Assembly: GCA_045864775.1 (NCBI GenBank)
Contig: BTVR01000001.1
Coordinates: 124,001 to 188,000, forward strand
Length of the DNA: 64,000 nucleotides
Direction: 5' to 3'
DNA from: Macondimonas sp045864775
GTDB lineage: Bacteria; Pseudomonadota; Gammaproteobacteria; UBA5335
The notes beneath the pieces were generated by a model. It had not been told where the DNA came from. It ran no database searches and saw only the letters and a program-made list of their open reading frames with translations. Shown here in pieces: positions 53,133 through 61,763 of the stretch. Position numbers and translations under genes: made by a program. The first letter of the stretch is position 1, and every line of letters begins with the position of its first letter.

Positions 53133-54077
53133 ATGATCCGGATGCTGGGCTGGCTTGCGCTGTTTGCGTCCGGCTACGGCCTCGTTTACCTGATGTCGAC
53201 CGAATACCGGCCGGCGCGCTATGGCGCGCTGTTGTGCACCGACCCCGCCGCCCTGCCGGGCGGGCGTTGGAACAGCGCCTATGACGGCGCCTGGCTGGGC
53301 GCGCAGGCCTGCCTCTATGATCCGGCTCACCACGCGCTCGACGACGTCCCGCCGGTCACCGACCCGCGGACGGTTGATCGGCAGACGCGGCTTTTGGTTT
53401 ACGTCAACGGCGCCAATCACCGCGTGGATTGGACCTTGCCTGAACTGCATCTGCTGGCGCAGCAGACGGGCGGGCCGGTGGTGGCCGTCTATAACGCGAC
53501 GGAAGGCGGCCGGGTGTTCGATGCCATTCACGATGCCAGACAAGGTGCATCGAGCCCGCCGGTGGCCACCCTGGCAGACGCCATCGTGGCACGGGTGAGC
53601 GCGGGTCAGGAGATCCATCTCAAGGCCAACAGCCAGGGTGCCATCCATCTGAGCCATGCCCTGACCGCGGTCCGTGCGCGCTTGGCCGGGCAGTTATCGG
53701 GAGATGACCTGCACCAGGCGCTTGATCGCATCCGCGTGGAAACGGCCGGAGGCGCAGCCAGCCGCTGGATCGACGGGCCGCGCTACGTACATTACGTCAA
53801 CCGGCGCGATCCCGTACCCGCTCGCGCCGGCGTTTTGGCCCCAGATGCCCGGCCCGGCGCGGGGGCCGTGCTTGCAGCGTTCAGTGATTTCGACGCCGAT
53901 CCGCTGGAGCCGAAATACCGCTTCGTTGGTCCGCTGTCGCGGCGTTTCGTCGGCGTGCATGGCTTCGGCATCTATCATCGCCACCGTCAGCCGTTCGATG
54001 TCCTGTACGCGCACAGTCGCGGCGGGGAGATCCGCACCGTTTCGCTGGATGGATGGCCGGCCGCCTCCGGGATCTGA
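53133..54077 (+). CDS. Membrane-anchored hypothetical protein with hydrolase-like ANSQG motif
   Basis: A protein of 314 aa, not recognised. An N-terminal hydrophobic segment (MLGWLALFASGYGLVYLM, 4-21) is a signal or anchor. The central part has LLVYVNGANHRVDWTL, VVAVYNATEGGRVFDAI and LKANSQGAIHLSHAL; ANSQG resembles the G-x-S-x-G nucleophile elbow of alpha/beta-hydrolases (first Gly replaced by Ala), and a C-terminal His lies in VGVHGFGIYHRHR. Role in lipid or ester cleavage is a guess. AAGGGAG before the ATG at 53133. Converges with the DUF255 gene after 12 bases. Confidence 0.65.
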   Translation: MIRMLGWLALFASGYGLVYLMSTEYRPARYGALLCTDPAALPGGRWNSAYDGAWLGAQACLYDPAHHALDDVPPVTDPRTVDRQTRLLVYVNGANHRVDWTLPELHLLAQQTGGPVVAVYNATEGGRVFDAIHDARQGASSPPVATLADAIVARVSAGQEIHLKANSQGAIHLSHALTAVRARLAGQLSGDDLHQALDRIRVETAGGAASRWIDGPRYVHYVNRRDPVPARAGVLAPDARPGAGAVLAAFSDFDADPLEPKYRFVGPLSRRFVGVHGFGIYHRHRQPFDVLYAHSRGGEIRTVSLDGWPAASGI

Positions 54078-54089
54078 GACGCCCAAGCC

Positions 54090-56180
54090 TTACCGGGCCG
54101 CGCCATCGGGAGATGCAGACGGCTGCTTCAGGCGCGCCAAGAGCGGCTCGAGCTCGAGATACGGCGCTTCGCAATGCGTACCCATGCACAGATAAGCACA
54201 GATCTGTCCAAGCGCAGGCTTGCTGGCCAGTGCGTCGGGCCAGCCTTGGCCGGCGGACACCGCAAAGATCATCACCTCGGGCGGACAGGCCGTCTGAATG
54301 AGGCGATGCCAGTCGGAAACCGCTGCGGGTTCTCCACGCAGCACGACCAACGGTGGCGGCTGCAGAAACTCCTGCAGCGCCAGCGCCAAGCTGGCATGTG
54401 CTTGCGGCATCCGGCGCAGGCCTTCGGCACCTGCGCGCAGCGTCGCTTCGGCGGCCGCGAGATAGCGTGACTCACCCAGCGTCCAGCCCAGGCGGTTGAG
54501 CAGACGCGCCGCGACGGCGTTGCCGGCTGGAGTGGCCTCATCGGCGAAGGGCTTGAGGCGGTGCATGAGCGACTCGTGGTCGTGAGCCGTGAAGAAAAAC
54601 CCGCCGCCCGCTGCATCCTCGAAATGCGCGAGCAGCCCCTGTGCCAGCGCGATCGCCCAATGCAGCGCGTCCGGTCGGGCGCAGGTTTCGCTCACTGTGA
54701 ACGCCGCTTCGACGGCAAACGCGTAATCATCGAGATAGGCGGGCAGATGGACGCGATCACCGGCTCGCACGGCCCACAACCGCCCGTCGCGCCAGGCCTG
54801 GGTTCGCAAGGCCGCCAGGCTGTCGCCCGCAGCCTCTCCCAGCTCGGGTGAGGACAGGCTCCGGGCCGCATGTGCCAGCCCCGTGATCATGAGCGCGTTC
54901 CAGGCGGTGAGGATCTTCTCGTCGCGATGCACGGGCGGGCGTCCTTGGCGCAGCATCAGCAGGCGCTGCCGGGCTGCCTCCAGCCGAGCTTCGAGTACCG
55001 CCGGTGCGATGCCCAGCTCGCGCGCCTGTTCCGCCGGCGGCGTGGACCGTTGCACATGCCAAGCCCTGCCTTCGAAGTTGGGTGCATCCGTGAGACCCCA
55101 CGCTTTCGCACACCATGGCCACCACTCGGCCGGCAAGGCCGCCTGCACTTCCTCGCGGTTCCAAAGGTAAAGGGCGCCTTCCTCGCCGGCGCTGTCGGCA
55201 TCCAGGCTGGCATAAAAGCCGCATGTCGGGTCCTGCATCTCGTTCAGCGCCCAGCGCGCCGTACCGAGCGCCCGTTCGCGATAAAGGCCGTCGCCGAACA
55301 CGGCCGCGGCATCGCTGTAAAGGGCCAGCAACTGGGCGTTGTCATAGAGCATCTTCTCGAAATGCGGAATCTGCCAAGCTGGGTCGACGGTGTAGCGGAA
55401 AAAACCCTCACCGATGTGATCCCACATGCCGCGCAGCGCCATGGCATCGAGGCTCTTGCGCAGGAAGGCGTCAGAGGCGTGCGGGTGCGCGGAGCCGGCC
55501 TGAGTCGGCAGGCGTCGCAACAGCAAGGACAGCGCGGGGACATGCGGAAACTTGGCGCCACGGCCGAAGCCCCCGTGTTCGGCGTCCTGCCACGTGGCCA
55601 TGGCCGCGTCCCACCCCGTCAGCAGATCGTCATCCAGCGCCGTGGCAGCCGGGGACGGTTCCAGCGTGTCCAGGATGGCTTTCAGTTCCAGGTTCTGCGC
55701 CAGGACGTCATCGCGACGCTCGCGGTAAAGACGCGACAGCAGCGACAGCAATTCGCGAAAAGCGGGCAGGCCGTGCCGCGGTTCGGGTGGAAAGTAGGTC
55801 CCCGCGAAAAACGGCACGTGATCGTCGGGGGTGAGGAAAACCGTCAGCGGCCAGCCGCCGCCACGCTGAGTCAGGATCTGATGGGACAGTTGATAGATCC
55901 GGTCGAGATCAGGGCGCTCCTCGCGATCCACCTTGATGTTGACGAATAGGCTGTTCATCAACGCGGCGGTTTCGGGATCCTCGAAGGATTCGCGCTCCAT
56001 CACATGGCACCAGTGGCAGGCCGAGTAGCCGATGGAGAGCAGGATGGGACGATCTTCGCGGGCCGCGCGTTCAAGCGCCTCCGGCCCCCACGGATACCAG
56101 TCGACGGGGTTGTGCGCGTGCTGGCGCAGATAAGGGCTGCTTTCGTGGATCAGGCGATTGGGATGGCGTGGATGACTCAT
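54090..56180 (-). CDS. DUF255 thioredoxin-fold / glycoside-hydrolase-fold protein (YyaL/SSP411 type)
   Basis: Large cytosolic protein of 696 aa. The N-terminal DUF255 thioredoxin-like domain (1-165) has NRLIHESSPYLRQHAHNPVDWYPWG and the redox motif Cys55-His-Trp-Cys58. The remainder is an alpha/alpha-barrel (N-acylglucosamine epimerase-like): GGWPLTVFLTPDDHVPFFAGTYFPP, HFEKMLYDNAQLLALY, SLDADSAGEEGALYLW, DEKILTAWNALMITGLA. The family is widespread and its activity is not settled. ATG 56178-56180 matches the family start (MSHPRHPNRLI). No signal peptide. Confidence 0.92.
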   Translation of the reverse strand: MSHPRHPNRLIHESSPYLRQHAHNPVDWYPWGPEALERAAREDRPILLSIGYSACHWCHVMERESFEDPETAALMNSLFVNIKVDREERPDLDRIYQLSHQILTQRGGGWPLTVFLTPDDHVPFFAGTYFPPEPRHGLPAFRELLSLLSRLYRERRDDVLAQNLELKAILDTLEPSPAATALDDDLLTGWDAAMATWQDAEHGGFGRGAKFPHVPALSLLLRRLPTQAGSAHPHASDAFLRKSLDAMALRGMWDHIGEGFFRYTVDPAWQIPHFEKMLYDNAQLLALYSDAAAVFGDGLYRERALGTARWALNEMQDPTCGFYASLDADSAGEEGALYLWNREEVQAALPAEWWPWCAKAWGLTDAPNFEGRAWHVQRSTPPAEQARELGIAPAVLEARLEAARQRLLMLRQGRPPVHRDEKILTAWNALMITGLAHAARSLSSPELGEAAGDSLAALRTQAWRDGRLWAVRAGDRVHLPAYLDDYAFAVEAAFTVSETCARPDALHWAIALAQGLLAHFEDAAGGGFFFTAHDHESLMHRLKPFADEATPAGNAVAARLLNRLGWTLGESRYLAAAEATLRAGAEGLRRMPQAHASLALALQEFLQPPPLVVLRGEPAAVSDWHRLIQTACPPEVMIFAVSAGQGWPDALASKPALGQICAYLCMGTHCEAPYLELEPLLARLKQPSASPDGAAR

Positions 56181-56236
56181 GGGGGGAATCCCGGCGAGAG
56201 GGCGGGATTCCAGCCTCGCCGATGCGTCGCTGGCGG

Positions 56237-56959
56237 TCAAGCCGGCGCGCGGCTGGCGCGACGCTGCAGCAGGACGCTCAGGAGCGTCAGGGCAGCGCCC
56301 GCTGCCAGCGGGCCCCACACCTCCGGCGCACTCCACGAGAATTGCACCCGGCCGCTCAGCATGTCCACCGCGGCGACGCCGATCCAAGCCCACATGATCA
56401 CGTGCGGGATCGCGCCGAGGAAGGTGCCCAACAGGTAATCGCGTAGCCGGATGTTCATCACGGCGAGCGCCCAGTTGCTGGGCGGGAAGGCGAAGAACAT
56501 CAGTCGCATCAGCGCCACCGTGCGCAGTCCGCGCTGTTCGAAGTGGCGCTCGATCATCGGCAGGAATCGCTTTAGATGGGGCGCGACCAGCGCGCGTCCC
56601 CATACGCGGCTGAGGGCGTAGATACCCGCCGCAGCCGTCAGCAGACAGGCCATGCCCATTGCTGCCGCGCCGACGCTGCCATAGAGCACCGCGGCGCAGG
56701 CAATGACGACGATGGTCGGTATGTTGACAACGATGATGACGGTGCCTGCGGCATAGAATGCCAACGGACCAAACGGTGACACGGCGGCATGATGGGCGCG
56801 AACCCAGTCCAGCGCGTCCGCTACCCGAGTCCCGCTGAAATCGTTGCCGATCCACTGCCCGAGCGCGATCACAACGGCAATCGACGCCAGCGTCAACAAG
56901 GCTCGGCGCCAGCGGCGCCGTGGTGGCTGTGGAACGTCGATCCTCGGGTGTTCCGCCAT
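56237..56959 (-). CDS. TVP38/TMEM64 (DedA-like) membrane protein
   Basis: Inner-membrane protein of 240 aa with about five helices. The SNARE-associated/VTT domain is clear: GPLAFYAAGTVIIVVNIPTIVVIACAAVLYG, YALSRVWGRALVAPHLKRFLPMIERHFEQRGLRTVALMRLMFFAFPPSNWALAVMNIRLRDYLLGTFLGAIPHVIM. These proteins may scramble or flip lipids. It starts 6 bases after the sulfotransferase stop, so co-transcription with the sulfotransferase and perhaps the glycosyltransferase is likely, which suits a lipid substrate. Confidence 0.88.
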   Translation of the reverse strand: MAEHPRIDVPQPPRRRWRRALLTLASIAVVIALGQWIGNDFSGTRVADALDWVRAHHAAVSPFGPLAFYAAGTVIIVVNIPTIVVIACAAVLYGSVGAAAMGMACLLTAAAGIYALSRVWGRALVAPHLKRFLPMIERHFEQRGLRTVALMRLMFFAFPPSNWALAVMNIRLRDYLLGTFLGAIPHVIMWAWIGVAAVDMLSGRVQFSWSAPEVWGPLAAGAALTLLSVLLQRRASRAPA

Positions 56960-56965
56960 CGATGG

Positions 56966-57988
56966 TCAGACCTGAGAGGAACGCAGGAGTTGAGGAATCC
57001 GCCGCCTGAGGCGGTTCATGAAGCGCGGCTCGTAGCCCTGAAGCGGCGCCTTGAGATGGCCTTTGCGCGGTTTTGGCTGGATCTGCTCTGGATCCATCAC
57101 GAACGGCAGGTCCAAGAAGTCCGCCAATGCGCGGAGATGATCCTGCGGATGCTCATTGAACGACTGATAATCGAGTGCGTACACGCTCTCGGGCGGCAAT
57201 TGTTCCAGATCCCGATAGTAGGCCGCCAGCTGGCGCTCGACCGCTTTTGCCGCGAAAGGTCGGATGACGGCTTCAAAGGGTCGGTTTCCCGTCAGCGCCT
57301 TGACCCCGCGCAGCAGTTTCCAGCCGGCATAAACGGCGCTCAGGCTGCGCTTGCCGAACACGGTCTTGAAGTTGTCGATGAGAAGCGTCTGGAAGGGCTG
57401 ACTGCCGGACAGCAGGGAAATCGCGGCATTGATCTGACTGTTGAGGATGTAGATGGGATCGCGCGTGATGTAGATGAAGCGCGCATTGGGAAACCACTCG
57501 AGGATGTTGCGCGCGTTTCCCGTATCCCATGGATTTTTCAGCAAGACCGCTTGGGCGCCCGGGGTAACGATCTGCAACTTGCGGCAAACGTCGTGCAAAA
57601 AAGCCTGATTTTGCGCGGTCACCTTCATGCTGAAGCTGTGGTTGCGCAGCATCCAGCCGTATTCCTCGACCATGCGGTCGTCCACATACACGGCATCGAG
57701 CTTGCGGTCCGTGATTCCCAGTTTTCGGAACAAGGCGCTCAGCCGATCCCGGTCGCGGCGCTCGCCACCCTCGGCGTGGTTCTTCAGGAGACGGTCGTAG
57801 TAGAACAGGTGATACAGGCTGAGATTGGCCAGCGGGAAGCAGCGCGCCAGAGAATCGTACAGAAACGTCGTGCCTGAGCGATGCAGGCCCATGATGAATA
57901 CCGGCCGGGCAACCGTCGACTTGAGGCCGAGCAGAAACGGGGCATCCTCTCCGGGCATCGGGAACCCCGGATCGATCGGTAATTTCAT
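56966..57988 (-). CDS. Sulfotransferase family protein
   Basis: PAPS-dependent sulfotransferase-fold enzyme, 340 aa. The 5'-phosphosulfate loop is FIMGLHRSGTTFLYDSLAR (31-49) and the 3'-phosphate motif is RFIYITRDPIYILNSQINA (Arg and Ser contacts). A LKNPWDTGNARNI segment precedes it. The acceptor is unknown; neighbours suggest a glycosylated lipid or other small molecule. Upstream on the same strand is an MGT-type glycosyltransferase (91-base gap with a stem-loop), downstream a TVP38 protein. Cytosolic, no signal peptide. The start region is AT-rich compared with its surroundings. Confidence 0.86.
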   Translation of the reverse strand: MKLPIDPGFPMPGEDAPFLLGLKSTVARPVFIMGLHRSGTTFLYDSLARCFPLANLSLYHLFYYDRLLKNHAEGGERRDRDRLSALFRKLGITDRKLDAVYVDDRMVEEYGWMLRNHSFSMKVTAQNQAFLHDVCRKLQIVTPGAQAVLLKNPWDTGNARNILEWFPNARFIYITRDPIYILNSQINAAISLLSGSQPFQTLLIDNFKTVFGKRSLSAVYAGWKLLRGVKALTGNRPFEAVIRPFAAKAVERQLAAYYRDLEQLPPESVYALDYQSFNEHPQDHLRALADFLDLPFVMDPEQIQPKPRKGHLKAPLQGYEPRFMNRLRRRIPQLLRSSQV

Positions 57989-58044
57989 GGTGATCTCGCC
58001 TGAGCAAATTTATTATTCTAATCGCAATGGACGCATTTTGAACG

Positions 58045-58067
58045 GCGGACGGCTGGTCGCCGTCCGC
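58045..58067. terminator. Stem-loop between glycosyltransferase and sulfotransferase genes
   Basis: GCGGACGGC (58045-58053) and GCCGTCCGC (58059-58067), 9-bp perfect stem, 5-base loop, 13 bases after the glycosyltransferase stop. No U-tract. It may partly end that transcript; AT-rich bases that follow could hold a sulfotransferase promoter. Confidence 0.5.
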
Positions 58068-58079
58068 GCATCACGTGGT

Positions 58080-59348
58080 TCAGGCTGCCAGCTCGCGCCG
58101 GCTTTCCCTCTCGGCGCCATGAATGTGTTGCAGGATCAATTGGGCCGCGCGCTGATGTCCGCCCGCGCGTACCGACTCGCCGAGCATCGTCGCCTGGTGC
58201 CGGTAGGACGGGTCGGCCAGCATCGCCGCGCTCAGATCGTGCAGGCGCGACGGTGTGACCCGTCCCGGCCGCAGGCAGCGTCCCGCCCCCAGTTGCTGGA
58301 TGCGACGGGCACTGTAGGCCTGCTCGATCTGTTGCGGCACCATCAGCAGGGGTACGTTGAACAGCAAGCTCTCGTTGATACTGTTCATGCCGCCGTGGCT
58401 GATGAACAGGCTCGCCTGCTGGAGCACCTTGAGTTGGGGAACCCAAGGGTAGACATGCACGTTTGCCGGAATATCGCCAAGTTCGGCCATGTCGGTCTGC
58501 TTGCCGACCGACATGACGACCTCGCAGGGGCGATCGGCGAAGGCTGCGATGCACTGCCGGTAGAAATCCACCTTCTGATTGTGAACGCTGCCCAGGGAGA
58601 TATAGACCAATGGCTCTGTCGCGCCTGTGCGGCGTTGGAATGCCTGATCGTCGCGGTTCTCTGGGGCTGAGGCGCCGACGAAGTGGACCTGCTCGCCCAT
58701 CCGGGCCGAATACGGTTGATACAGCGCCGAGGTGACGCAAATGGTCGGCTCATGGGGCCGACGAAACACCTTCAGGGTATCCTTGATCAGGCTTTGCCGC
58801 GGGAGACCGAGGCTATCGAGCATGTCGCGGAACCGGCGGCGCGCGCCAATGGCCAGCTTGGTCGCACGGACACGGCTTTCGAAGCGGTAGTTGCGCGGAA
58901 TCATGGAGAGCATGTCGACATTCATCCAATGGCGCGGATCCATGCTCATCCGCGTCGTCCACAGGATGTGGGTGACGATCTTGATTGACGGAATTCCGAG
59001 CCGATCCGCCAGGATGGGCCCCCAGGGCGCGCAGCTGTCGTAGATGATGTAATCGGGCCGATCTTCCTCAAGCTCGCGAAGCAGCCCCAGCAAGCACTGT
59101 TCGGTCATTTCGAACAATTCGACCGCGACCGACACGAGGTCCGCTGCGATGTCCGGATGATGGTCGTAAGGGGACCACTGGCGATAGTCCCTGGCATCGG
59201 CGCCCAGCGCCGAGAACTTCTCCGAGGCCGCAGGATCGGCGTAGAAGATCACCTTCTCGCCCCGGCGAATCAGCTCCGAGACGATGCCGACAGCAGGGTT
59301 GATGTGGCCCGTGGCTCCCGGCAGATTGAAATAGACGACTTTTGCCAT
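58080..59348 (-). CDS. MGT-type (GT1) glycosyltransferase
   Basis: A GT-B enzyme of 422 aa. N-terminal acceptor domain begins YFNLPGATGHINPAVGIVSELIRRGEKVIFYA with the His of GHINP as likely catalytic base. C-terminal donor domain has VYISLGSVHNQ and the UGT signature WVPQLKVLQQASLFISHGGMNSINESLLFNVPLLMVPQQIEQ, ending with Gln/Glu contacts. Closest types are macrolide glycosyltransferases and CrtX-like or sterol-like enzymes; acceptor is hydrophobic in most. It heads a minus-strand group with a sulfotransferase and a lipid-type membrane protein. No biosynthetic genes for a macrolide are nearby. Confidence 0.88.
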   Translation of the reverse strand: MAKVVYFNLPGATGHINPAVGIVSELIRRGEKVIFYADPAASEKFSALGADARDYRQWSPYDHHPDIAADLVSVAVELFEMTEQCLLGLLRELEEDRPDYIIYDSCAPWGPILADRLGIPSIKIVTHILWTTRMSMDPRHWMNVDMLSMIPRNYRFESRVRATKLAIGARRRFRDMLDSLGLPRQSLIKDTLKVFRRPHEPTICVTSALYQPYSARMGEQVHFVGASAPENRDDQAFQRRTGATEPLVYISLGSVHNQKVDFYRQCIAAFADRPCEVVMSVGKQTDMAELGDIPANVHVYPWVPQLKVLQQASLFISHGGMNSINESLLFNVPLLMVPQQIEQAYSARRIQQLGAGRCLRPGRVTPSRLHDLSAAMLADPSYRHQATMLGESVRAGGHQRAAQLILQHIHGAERESRRELAA

Positions 59349-59862
59349 TCGCTACGCTCCTGTTTCGCAAACGCGCCTCGGCGACGATCCTGCCAGCGCT
59401 ACCCGTGTATCGGTAGCAATAGCCATGCCTTGAATGCCTGGTGTCGGTTTGGCGCCGCGTCGGCCGCGCAGCTTGCGCAGGAGCAGCGACGCCACAGCCC
59501 ATGATGGACCGTCTTGATGCTCGGGCTCATGCGGCCAGCCTCAAATTAGTGCAAGTTGACGCCGATCGAATCAGAGCCCTTATTTTGCCGAATTGTAATT
59601 CGTGAATGCCTCGAAAGTGTAAAGAAAATGTTTCAGATCGGCGACCGCTGAGGGGCAATTGCGCCTGCGGCGACTTGTGGGATCCGCGCCCGACGCTGAG
59701 CAGTCGACCTGGAGCGCTCGATGGCGTACACCAGCGTCCGGCGACGGCGTTGTCAGAAACTGCCCAAGCGCGTTGGATCCTGCGCTTGGGGCTCATCTCC
59801 GCAGCGTGCCGCGAGGCATCCCGGCATGACTCCCGAACGCCAGGCGGTGAGCGCACTCAGGG
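59349..59862. other. 514-base non-coding region upstream of the glycosyltransferase
   Basis: No gene with convincing codon use was found. The stretch 59540-59640 is clearly AT-richer than its surroundings and contains a perfect palindrome CGAATTGTAATTCG (59589-59602) and promoter-like TTATTTTG. It probably carries the promoter and operator for the minus-strand glycosyltransferase gene. The part next to 59863 returns to normal base composition. Confidence 0.45.
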
Positions 59863-60813
59863 TCAGCGCGCTGACCCTTCCCAGCGATCGCGCGGCGTGG
59901 AGCGATGCTCGTCCAGCAAGGCGTGAAGCAAAAAGAGCTCCGAGACCACCTCGGGCGGGAATCCCTGACGCCCTCCGCGTTCGTCGACCAGCAGCGAATC
60001 GACGTAGCGCGCGCATTCGGCCCGCGGCCAGGTTTCGGCGATCTTGTCGGCGATGCGTTGAAACGAGCGCTCGAGGGCGCAGCGGGTATCGCCGGCCGCC
60101 TCGGGCGGCGCCGCCACCCGAGCGGGCTGCGAGCCCGTGCGACCCAGCGACGAACTGGGCCGCAACCGGGTCTCCGGAGAGGGCGGTGGAGGTTCTGGCG
60201 CCGCCGCGGTGTTCGGCGTCAGCGTGCGGGACTGGGTCAGCGTCAGGCTGGGAGTGGGGTTCGGGTTCAGTCGCGCCCGGAGTTTCAATAGTTCCTCGGC
60301 TTCAGCCAAGGTAAATGCGGGGCGGCCGGGCCGGTTGCTGTCCAGGGTCAGATTGGCGAGGAATTTCCGCTGCGTTTCCCGGTCCGGGAGTCCGGCGAAC
60401 GACTCAAGCAGCTTTGAGTGGCGGCGATTCAGGCCCGAGCCTTCGGGATAGAGGTGCTTCCAGTCGTTGAATGTCGGCGCGGCATTGCCCGAGAGCTCCG
60501 CATACTTCTGGGCCAGGGCGTCGAACCGGTCCCGGTGCCCGCTGCCATGATGGATGTCGAGCAGCATGATCCAGTCGTCGGGATGGTAGCTGGGGCCAGT
60601 CTCCAGGTGCTGCTCCAGGATGAAGGCGGCGCGGTCACGACCGCCGTTCGCCAGCGCGTACATCGCGAGCCATCGCGGATTTGCATCGTCTGCCCGGGCG
60701 CACTTTTTAGCGGCAGCGGGCTTGGGGGATGCGGCAGCACGCCGGAGGGCCCATCCCATCGGGACGCCTGCCATCAATGCGCCTAGCGGAATCAGCCACT
60801 CCAAAAGGGTCAT
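59863..60813 (-). CDS. FimV-like TPR protein, membrane-anchored
   Basis: A protein of 316 aa. One N-terminal helix (LLEWLIPLGALMAGVPMGWAL, 3-23) is followed by a region resembling the TPR-type repeats of FimV: MYALANGGRDRAAFILEQHLETGP, WIMLLDIHHGSGHRDRFDALAQKYAEL, FNDWKHLYPEGSGL. Then a Pro/Thr-rich linker (about 175-225, NPNPTPSLTLTQ) and a helical C-terminal domain. It lacks LysM and the FimV N-terminal domain. Partner of type IV pili or of FimV is plausible from resemblance only. 44 bases upstream of it lies the metF stop, same strand; own promoter not obvious. Confidence 0.7.
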   Translation of the reverse strand: MTLLEWLIPLGALMAGVPMGWALRRAAASPKPAAAKKCARADDANPRWLAMYALANGGRDRAAFILEQHLETGPSYHPDDWIMLLDIHHGSGHRDRFDALAQKYAELSGNAAPTFNDWKHLYPEGSGLNRRHSKLLESFAGLPDRETQRKFLANLTLDSNRPGRPAFTLAEAEELLKLRARLNPNPTPSLTLTQSRTLTPNTAAAPEPPPPSPETRLRPSSSLGRTGSQPARVAAPPEAAGDTRCALERSFQRIADKIAETWPRAECARYVDSLLVDERGGRQGFPPEVVSELFLLHALLDEHRSTPRDRWEGSAR

Positions 60814-60857
60814 TTCAGCGCCTTGTCAAGTTCGGGATCGTCTCGTGTTCAGAGACC

Positions 60858-61754
60858 CTACCGACTTATCGGCGCTGTCAATGCAAAGGTTGAGTCGTGC
60901 GCCGTCGCGCGCATTTGGTCGCAGATCATGACCGTGGGGTCTGAGTGGTTGAGGGTGTAGAAGTGCAGCGCCGGAACACCGGCCGCCAGCAGCTGGCGGC
61001 AAAGATGGCTGACGACGTCGCTGCCGAATGCTCGCAGGGCCGGATCATCGGCTTCCAGGCATTCAAGCCGCTGGCGGATCCAGCGCGGAACCTCGGCGCC
61101 GCAAGCCTCCGAAAACCGGATCAGCTGTGCGTGGCTGGTAATGGGCATGATGCCGGGGGTAATCGGCACATTTACACCCATGGCTGCGACCTCGCCCGTG
61201 AAGCGAGCGTAAGCCTCGGCATTGAAGAAATACTGGGTGATCGCTCCGTCTGCGCCCGCGGCAATCTTGTCGCGAAAATGACCGAGGTCCTCCCGCGCAT
61301 TGTTTGCCTGGGGATGGATCTCCGGATAGGCCGCCACTTCGATGTGAAAGTGATCGCCGGTTTCGCTGCGAATGAAGCTCACCAAATCGCGCGCGTAACG
61401 GAATGGTCCGGGATCGCCCATGCCGGAAGGAAGATCCCCACGCAGGGCCACCAGGCGCCGGATGCCGGCGTCCTGGTAGCGGCGCAGGATTTCCCGCAAG
61501 CCATCGGCGGTGGCCCCGATACAGGACAGGTGGGGCGCGACCTCCACGCCCGTCTCGCGCATCAGCGCCAGCACCGTTTCGAGGGTGCGCTCCCGCGTCG
61601 ACCCGCCGGCGCCGAAGGTGACCGAGAAGTAGACGGGTTCGAGCGCGGCGAGACGGGTCGCCGTTTCCATGAGCTTGCTCATTCCCGCCGGCGTCTTGGG
61701 CGGAAAGAATTCGAAGCTCAGCGCAGGAGCCGGTCCTGTCGTAGGCTCACCCAT
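60858..61754 (-). CDS. metF: 5,10-methylenetetrahydrofolate reductase
   Basis: FAD enzyme reducing methylene-THF to methyl-THF for methionine synthesis. The product is 298 aa. Family text: SFEFFPPKTPAGMSKL, VYFSVTFGAGGSTRERTLETV, APHLSCIGATADGLREIL, LVALRGDLPSG (folate contacts), AAYPEIHPQANNAREDLGHFRDKIAAGADGAITQYFFNAEAY and GIMPITSHAQL. It follows ahcY after 9 bases, so both are under the SAH riboswitch. Confidence 0.97.
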   Translation of the reverse strand: MGEPTTGPAPALSFEFFPPKTPAGMSKLMETATRLAALEPVYFSVTFGAGGSTRERTLETVLALMRETGVEVAPHLSCIGATADGLREILRRYQDAGIRRLVALRGDLPSGMGDPGPFRYARDLVSFIRSETGDHFHIEVAAYPEIHPQANNAREDLGHFRDKIAAGADGAITQYFFNAEAYARFTGEVAAMGVNVPITPGIMPITSHAQLIRFSEACGAEVPRWIRQRLECLEADDPALRAFGSDVVSHLCRQLLAAGVPALHFYTLNHSDPTVMICDQMRATAHDSTFALTAPISR

Positions 61755-61763
61755 GGCCCAGCC

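Noticed and set aside
59527..59856. Possible minus-strand small gene upstream of the glycosyltransferase
   Set aside because: About 110 codons rich in Ser/Arg with no ribosome site or domain, crossing the AT-rich promoter-like island.
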